A DNA stretch of 18,347 bases, taken from positions 1 to 18,347 of the forward strand of contig JAVVPD010000041.1 in NCBI GenBank assembly GCA_036655975.1, given 5' to 3'. Shown here in pieces: positions 14,341-18,347 of this stretch (the first letter of the stretch is position 1; each line of letters starts with the position of its first letter). Origin of the DNA: CASQEL01 sp036655975. GTDB taxonomy: Bacteria; Desulfobacterota; Desulfovibrionia; Desulfovibrionales; Desulfovibrionaceae. The position numbers and the translations under genes are program-made. Below the pieces are notes generated by a model. It was not told the origin of the DNA, made no database searches, and saw only the letters and a program-made list of their open reading frames with translations.

Positions 14341-15165
14341 ATGTCGGCGGAACTTGCCAAAGCTCGAAAGCACCTAAGCTTGGTGCGTACACTCCTCAAA
14401 GAGGGGAAATATCTTCCCGCCGCACAAGCCATACAATTTGGCATAGCCACTATGCTGAAGAGTCAACTACTCAAGGTTGAAAGAGACGAATTTGAAAAAT
14501 TGATCGCCACCGCCGTAGATTATTTTGCTAATGACGACTATATCCGCGCCCGAGCCGCCATTACCCTGACCTATGCTCCCGGGCAAGAACGCATCGTCTA
14601 TGATCTCATCAGAGAAATTGCCGACGCGCTTAAAGAGCAGGTGGTGGAAGCCGCGCAGGAACAATTGCGCCTGAGCATCGAAAAACGCAATTGTGAAAAA
14701 AAAGAGAAGTTTGCCCATGGGATTGCCACCATTGAGGCGGGTGACCCGCAGGCTGGTGAAGCCATGTTGTCTGCGCTGGTGGAATCCTATCCTGACGATC
14801 CAGAATTGCGTGGTAGCGTGGGGGAAGCGTTGTTGCGCGTGGGCTTGTACGAACCTGCCGTGGACTATTTGACGGAAGCTCTCGACCAAAAGCCCGATAT
14901 GCTGCATTTGTATAATAGCATCGGTATTGCCCTGCGTCGTCTGAATCGCTTTGAAGTGGCGGAAAGCTATTATTTGCGGGCGTCACAATATCTACGCAAG
15001 GATCCGAATCTGTATTTTAATATTGGTCGTTTGTATGTGGATTGGAAAAAATGGGATAAAGCCCTTAAAGCCGCTGCCATGGCCCTGAAGTTGAAACCGG
15101 GATTTATGGAAGCGCAAAAAATGTACGAATACGCCGAAAAGCAGAAGCAAGCTGAGGCACAGTAA
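14341..15165 (+). CDS. tetratricopeptide-repeat protein
   Basis: The 274-residue product has no signal peptide. The N-terminal half is helical and charged (AELAKARKHLSLVRTLL, EFEKLIATAVDYF), with a coiled-coil-like Glu/Lys/Gln segment around residues 95-120. The second half contains about three to four TPR units (AGEAMLSALVESYPDDPELR, then LLRVGLYEPAVDYLTEAL, LHLYNSIGIALRRLNRF, PNLYFNIGRLYVDWKKWDKAL). TPRs usually act as protein-binding scaffolds; the partner is unknown. The ribosome-binding site GGAGG (14330-14333 region) is eight bases upstream of the ATG. It is the first gene downstream of the sigma-54 promoter and also has a nearer sigma-70-type promoter. I cannot name a specific function. 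Confidence 0.85.
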   Translation: MSAELAKARKHLSLVRTLLKEGKYLPAAQAIQFGIATMLKSQLLKVERDEFEKLIATAVDYFANDDYIRARAAITLTYAPGQERIVYDLIREIADALKEQVVEAAQEQLRLSIEKRNCEKKEKFAHGIATIEAGDPQAGEAMLSALVESYPDDPELRGSVGEALLRVGLYEPAVDYLTEALDQKPDMLHLYNSIGIALRRLNRFEVAESYYLRASQYLRKDPNLYFNIGRLYVDWKKWDKALKAAAMALKLKPGFMEAQKMYEYAEKQKQAEAQ

Positions 15166-15201
15166 AAAATAGTGGCTGCTCTTTAGAGGATGCAACACTC
15201 T

Positions 15202-15687
15202 TTACTCTGAGGGCGGTTTTTTTTGGGCAAAACGCGCGTAACAGCGGGCCACGGCGGAACTTGCATCCATCACAGTCAGGTACAGGCCCGAAGGGGCTGG
15301 CCCGGGTTCCAGCCGGGGACGCTGGCGCGGTGCCGGCACCGCCATAACGCTGTCCAAAGGATTTTTCCCGAGGGCGAGGCTGACCCGTACTTCGCTGAAA
15401 AAAGGCTCGTCCATAAAGGCGTTGACCCTTTCCAGAATTTCTCCGCTCTGCAGGCTGAGTTCCTGCATACTCATGGCGTCTTCGCCCCCTACTAACAATA
15501 CGGCATTGCGGTGCCCCAAAGGCCAAGCCAGCGGGGCCAGTTCTGGCCCCATAACCATGGGCCAATTTTGCCACAAGCGGATCAGCCGCGCTTGCTCTGG
15601 TTGACCAACGGCGGTCATCCATTGATCCAACACCCTTTGCACAGGCTGCGGCCAAGTTTTTTTTGAGGGATCACGCTTTCTTTGCAT
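15202..15687 (-). CDS. DUF721 / DciA-like protein
   Basis: The core (residues ~10-100 of the 161-residue form) matches the DUF721/DciA pattern: an amphipathic helix, a RLWQNWPMVMGPELAPLAWP segment, then LLVGGEDAMSMQELSL and a helix ILERVNAFM. DciA-type proteins bind the replicative helicase and assist its loading; some DUF721 proteins remain uncharacterised. The C-terminal third is Pro/Arg-rich and ends in KKPPSE. I prefer ATG 15687. Earlier in-frame starts (ATG 15759, GTG 15774) add a segment unlike the family and would run into the divergent sahR control region. None of the starts has a good ribosome-binding site. The gene converges on the TPR gene 36 bp away. Confidence 0.7.
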   Translation of the reverse strand: MQRKRDPSKKTWPQPVQRVLDQWMTAVGQPEQARLIRLWQNWPMVMGPELAPLAWPLGHRNAVLLVGGEDAMSMQELSLQSGEILERVNAFMDEPFFSEVRVSLALGKNPLDSVMAVPAPRQRPRLEPGPAPSGLYLTVMDASSAVARCYARFAQKKPPSE

Positions 15688-15779
15688 GATGTGAGCATAG
15701 CGTATTGCTGGGGGGAGAGGCAAGCCAGCCACGGGGATAATCTTACCCCGCCTTGGCATCTTGACTATATGCACAAACT

Positions 15780-15807
15780 TTGATATTCACATCAATGTTT
15801 CTTGATG
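15780..15807. promoter_or_regulatory. candidate SahR operator (alternating TTGAT/ATCAA half-sites)
   Basis: Three half-sites alternate at equal six-base spacing: TTGAT (15780-15784), ATCAA (15791-15795) and TTGAT (15802-15806). They form two overlapping inverted repeats; the right one, CATCAA-N6-TTGATG, has six-base arms. The array stands 45 bp before the regulator ATG. A possible -35 TTGACT (15761-15766) lies just upstream, so binding would cover the -10 region. This is the layout of ArsR-family autoregulation and of control over the whole sahR-ahcY unit. Confidence 0.6.
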
Positions 15808-15851
15808 CAAATAATCCGTATCCAGTTTTGCTGTGTCCGCTGAGGGGTATT

Positions 15852-16790
15852 ATGTCCGTCGCTATTCAATATTTCAAGGCCTTATCTGATGAAACGCGGG
15901 TGCGCCTGTTGTGCATTCTGCGGCAGCACGAACTTTCGGTCAACGAATTGGTGACTATTCTGGCTATGGGGCAGTCGCGGGTGTCTCGGCATCTTAAAAT
16001 ACTGACCGAGGCGGGCCTGTTGCATTCGCGGCGGGACGGGCTTTGGGTGTTTTACTCTGCGGTGTCCGTGGGGCCGGCCTTTGAATTTATGGAGGCGGTG
16101 TTTCCTTTTATTAGTGCACACAGTGATTTACGTTCAGATATGGATATGGCGTGGCGCATGATTGACGAACGCACCTTGAAAACGCGCCAATTTTTTAACG
16201 CCATTGCCGAAGATTGGGACGCGCTCAATCGTGAAGTGTTGGGCGGCTTTGATCTGGCCCGCGCCGTGTGCGAGGCCATGCCTGCTCATTGCGGGCTGGC
16301 AGTAGATTTGGGCTGTGGCACGGGTTCGGTATTGGAACGTATGCTCGAACAGGCCCACGGCGTGATTGGGGTGGACGGTTCTTCGCGCATGCTCGAAATG
16401 GCTCGTCACCGTTTCGCCCCCGAATATATGGGGGACGAAGGCCGCGTATCCTTGCGTATTGGCGAATTGGATCATCTGCCCTTGCGCGACGGAGAAGCCA
16501 ACTTTGCCTGTATAAATTTGGTGTTGCATCACCTTTCCGCGCCAAGCGTGGCGGTGGAAGAAATTCATCGTATTCTTGCGCCTGCGGGGCTTGTGTTGGT
16601 CACAGATTTTGACAAGCACGATGTAGAGCGCATGCGTAGTGAATACGGCGACCGCTGGTTGGGTTTTGATTCCAGCGCCCTCAGCGCCCTGTTGGAAGCT
16701 TCACACTTTCGTATTTGTCATATCCAGCACCAGCCTGTGGAAAAGGGATTGACCCTTGTACTTGTGCTGGCTGAAAAAATTGTCCTGTAA
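15852..16790 (+). CDS. sahR: ArsR-family regulator fused to a SAM-dependent methyltransferase domain (SahR type)
   Basis: The N-terminal ~75 residues form an ArsR winged helix (ALSDETRVRLLCIL, then LAMGQSRVSRHLKILTEAGL). From about residue 115 a class I methyltransferase fold follows, with motif I DLGCGTG at residues 152-158, an acidic VDGSSRM strand and CINLVLHHL as the post-II region. I recall that fused ArsR-methyltransferase regulators next to ahcY in Desulfovibrio are SahR, which senses S-adenosylhomocysteine. Here the methyltransferase fold would serve as the ligand sensor, though enzymatic activity cannot be excluded. The ATG at 15852 is chosen for GAGGGG upstream; a TTG frame opening at 15780 would place the operator inside the gene. 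ahcY starts 27 bp after the stop. Confidence 0.85.
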   Translation: MSVAIQYFKALSDETRVRLLCILRQHELSVNELVTILAMGQSRVSRHLKILTEAGLLHSRRDGLWVFYSAVSVGPAFEFMEAVFPFISAHSDLRSDMDMAWRMIDERTLKTRQFFNAIAEDWDALNREVLGGFDLARAVCEAMPAHCGLAVDLGCGTGSVLERMLEQAHGVIGVDGSSRMLEMARHRFAPEYMGDEGRVSLRIGELDHLPLRDGEANFACINLVLHHLSAPSVAVEEIHRILAPAGLVLVTDFDKHDVERMRSEYGDRWLGFDSSALSALLEASHFRICHIQHQPVEKGLTLVLVLAEKIVL

Positions 16791-16817
16791 ATTATCAACC
16801 TATTGAGGAGCATATTC

Positions 16818-18263
16818 ATGTCCTGTCATTGCAAAACCGCCCCCGCGCCTTTGGATCTTTCCCTACAGCACAAAGTGGCCGATATGTCTCAGGCCGATTT
16901 TGGCAAAAAAGAAATGCAGCTCGCCGAGCGTGAAATGCCCGGTCTTATGGAGTGCATTCGTAAATATGGCAGTCAAAAGCCCCTTAAGGGTCTGAAAGTT
17001 ACCGGCTCCCTGCACATGACTATCCAAACCGCCATGTTGATCAAAACCCTGCACGCCTTGGGTGCTGACTTGCGCTGGGCTTCGTGCAACATTTTTTCCA
17101 CGCAGGATCACGCCGCCGCCGCCATTGCTGACCTTGGCTATGCGAAGGTTTTTGCATGGAAAGGTGAAAATTTGGAAGAATACTGGTGGTGTACGGAAAT
17201 GGCCCTCACCTGGCCCGACGGCTCCGGCCCCGACCTTATTGTTGACGACGGCGGTGACGCGACCCTGATGATCCATAAAGGTGTGGAAGCGGAAAATGAT
17301 CCCGCCCTGCTGACGAAGAACTACGATAATAAAGAATTTAGCATTATTATGGATCGTCTGGCTCTGGCCCATAAAGCCGATTCTCAACACTGGCACAAGG
17401 TGGCTGCCAAGGTCAAAGGTGTGTCTGAAGAAACCACCACGGGTGTTCACCGTCTCTATCAATTGGCTGAAGAAGGCAAGCTTTTGTTCCCTGCCTTCAA
17501 CGTCAATGACTCGGTGACCAAATCCAAATTTGATAATCTCTATGGTTGCCGCGAATCTTTGGCTGACGGCATCAAACGTGCCACCGATATTATGGTTGCG
17601 GGCAAGTGCGTGTGCGTTGTGGGTTACGGAGATGTGGGCAAGGGCTGCGCCCAGTCCATGCGCGGCTTTGGCGCGCGCGTGCTTGTTACCGAAATTGACC
17701 CCATCTGCGCTTTACAGGCCGCCATGGAAGGCTTTGAAGTCACCACCGTGGAAGCCGCATTGCCGGAAGCGGATATTTATGTCACGTGCACTGGCAATTA
17801 TCACGTTATCACCGGCGCGCATATGGAAGGGATGAAAGACGAAGCTATTGTGTGTAATATCGGGCATTTTGATAATGAAATCGAAATGAATTATCTCGAA
17901 AATACCGCTGGCATCACCCCATTGAATATCAAACCTCAGGTGGACAAGTGGACACTCAAGTCTGGGCGGTCTATTCTTATTCTCGCTGAAGGCCGTTTGG
18001 TGAACCTTGGCTGCGCCACTGGACACCCCAGTTTTGTTATGTCCAACAGTTTTACGAACCAGACCCTTGCCCAGATTCGTCTTGCCACTGACACGACACT
18101 GGAAAAGAAAGTCTACGTGTTGCCCAAGGAATTGGACGAAGAAGTGGCCCGCCTGCATCTTGCCCGTTTGGGGGTGACACTTACCGTGCTTAGTGACGAA
18201 CAGGCCGAATATATTGGTGTTCCAGTGACTGGCCCGTATAAAGCCAATCATTATAGATATTAA
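16818..18263 (+). CDS. ahcY: adenosylhomocysteinase (S-adenosyl-L-homocysteine hydrolase)
   Basis: It reversibly cleaves S-adenosylhomocysteine to adenosine and homocysteine, using tightly bound NAD, and relieves product inhibition of methyltransferases. The 481-residue length is that of the bacterial long form. The N-terminal substrate domain has KPLKGLKVTGSLHMT, SCNIFSTQDHAAAA and DDGGDAT. The cofactor domain has GYGDVGKGCAQ, CTGNYHVI and IGHFDNEIE. HPSFVMSNSF and the terminal YKANHYRY (Lys and Tyr of the dimer NAD contact) are intact. ATG 16818 follows GAGGAG by seven bases. Placement behind sahR makes it the probable main target of that regulator. Confidence 0.97.
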   Translation: MSCHCKTAPAPLDLSLQHKVADMSQADFGKKEMQLAEREMPGLMECIRKYGSQKPLKGLKVTGSLHMTIQTAMLIKTLHALGADLRWASCNIFSTQDHAAAAIADLGYAKVFAWKGENLEEYWWCTEMALTWPDGSGPDLIVDDGGDATLMIHKGVEAENDPALLTKNYDNKEFSIIMDRLALAHKADSQHWHKVAAKVKGVSEETTTGVHRLYQLAEEGKLLFPAFNVNDSVTKSKFDNLYGCRESLADGIKRATDIMVAGKCVCVVGYGDVGKGCAQSMRGFGARVLVTEIDPICALQAAMEGFEVTTVEAALPEADIYVTCTGNYHVITGAHMEGMKDEAIVCNIGHFDNEIEMNYLENTAGITPLNIKPQVDKWTLKSGRSILILAEGRLVNLGCATGHPSFVMSNSFTNQTLAQIRLATDTTLEKKVYVLPKELDEEVARLHLARLGVTLTVLSDEQAEYIGVPVTGPYKANHYRY

Positions 18264-18275
18264 ATGGGGAAAATC

Positions 18276-18300
18276 GGGGGAGGCTGCTTGCCTCCCCCTT
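18276..18300 (+). terminator. hairpin after ahcY, probable terminator
   Basis: GGGGGAGGC (18276-18284) and GCCTCCCCC (18290-18298) form a perfect nine-pair stem around TGCTT, 12 bp after the ahcY stop. Only two T residues follow, so it is strong as a hairpin but weak as an intrinsic terminator. It may instead protect the mRNA end. A second perfect stem, GGCGAAA/TTTCGCC (18308-18326), follows directly. Confidence 0.6.
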
Positions 18301-18347
18301 AGGCGTAGGCGAAATTTACTTTCGCCGTAAAGCGCCGGAGGGAGCGT

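Noticed and set aside
14174..14377. A 67-codon plus-strand frame ahead of and overlapping the TPR gene.
   Set aside because: It runs through the hairpin and pyrimidine-rich stretch, has a poorly spaced ribosome-binding site and shows no protein-like pattern.
15688..15779. N-terminal extension of the DUF721 gene up to GTG 15774.
   Set aside because: The added residues do not fit the family, there is no ribosome-binding site, and the extension would enter the sahR control region.
16791..16817. An S-adenosylhomocysteine riboswitch in front of ahcY.
   Set aside because: The gap is only 27 bp and holds just the ribosome-binding site. Control is better explained by the SahR-type repressor.
16863..17462. 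A 199-codon open frame on the minus strand inside ahcY.
   Set aside because: It is antisense to an unambiguous adenosylhomocysteinase and has no family features.

Overview
The window looks like chromosomal sequence from a Desulfovibrionaceae bacterium. This placement rests on recalled family features, not a search. An aromatic amino acid operon opens with archaeal-type ADH synthase and 3-dehydroquinate synthase II. An ArsR-methyltransferase fusion (SahR type) sits directly upstream of ahcY. An M16C/PreP-like peptidase and a stand-alone DHH phosphoesterase are also present. Coding DNA is moderately GC-rich and intergenic DNA is strongly AT-rich. I see no insertion sequence, phage, CRISPR array or other mobile element.

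Layout. tRNA-Ala(GGC) lies on the minus strand at the left edge with its own promoter. A YfcH-like epimerase gene follows on the plus strand and converges on, and overlaps, the 3' end of tyrA. From 6382 down to 1216 a compact minus-strand operon reads ADH synthase, 3-dehydroquinate synthase II, pheA, aroA, tyrA, with gaps of about 4 bp or less. Its 5' region (about 6470-6692) is the most striking part of the window. A promoter whose -35 box contains the stop codon of the gene before it leads into an unannotated 33-residue leader peptide in which 11 residues are Phe or Tyr and none is Trp. After the leader come mutually exclusive antiterminator and terminator hairpins. This is a textbook layout for transcription attenuation by Phe/Tyr supply. 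It fits an operon that makes Phe and Tyr and does not continue into trp genes.

Upstream on the minus strand (11348 to 6689) is a probable operon of a PreP-like M16C metallopeptidase, a TIM-barrel protein resembling the cobamide-remodelling enzyme CbiR, and a DHH phosphoesterase. The peptidase is broken into two frames at an A7 run that reads as the slippery heptamer A AAA AAC. Before it come a small HTH protein and an overlapping unknown 127-residue protein, then a GAF/AAA+/Fis sigma-54 activator.

Divergent from the activator, a 384-bp AT-rich intergenic region carries a good -24/-12 (GG-N10-GC) sigma-54 promoter, a long hairpin, a sigma-70-type promoter and then a TPR protein gene. A DUF721/DciA-like gene converges on the TPR gene. 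On the right, a SahR-type regulator with three alternating half-sites in front of it is followed 27 bp later by ahcY and a strong hairpin. This is a self-contained S-adenosylhomocysteine detoxification and sensing unit.
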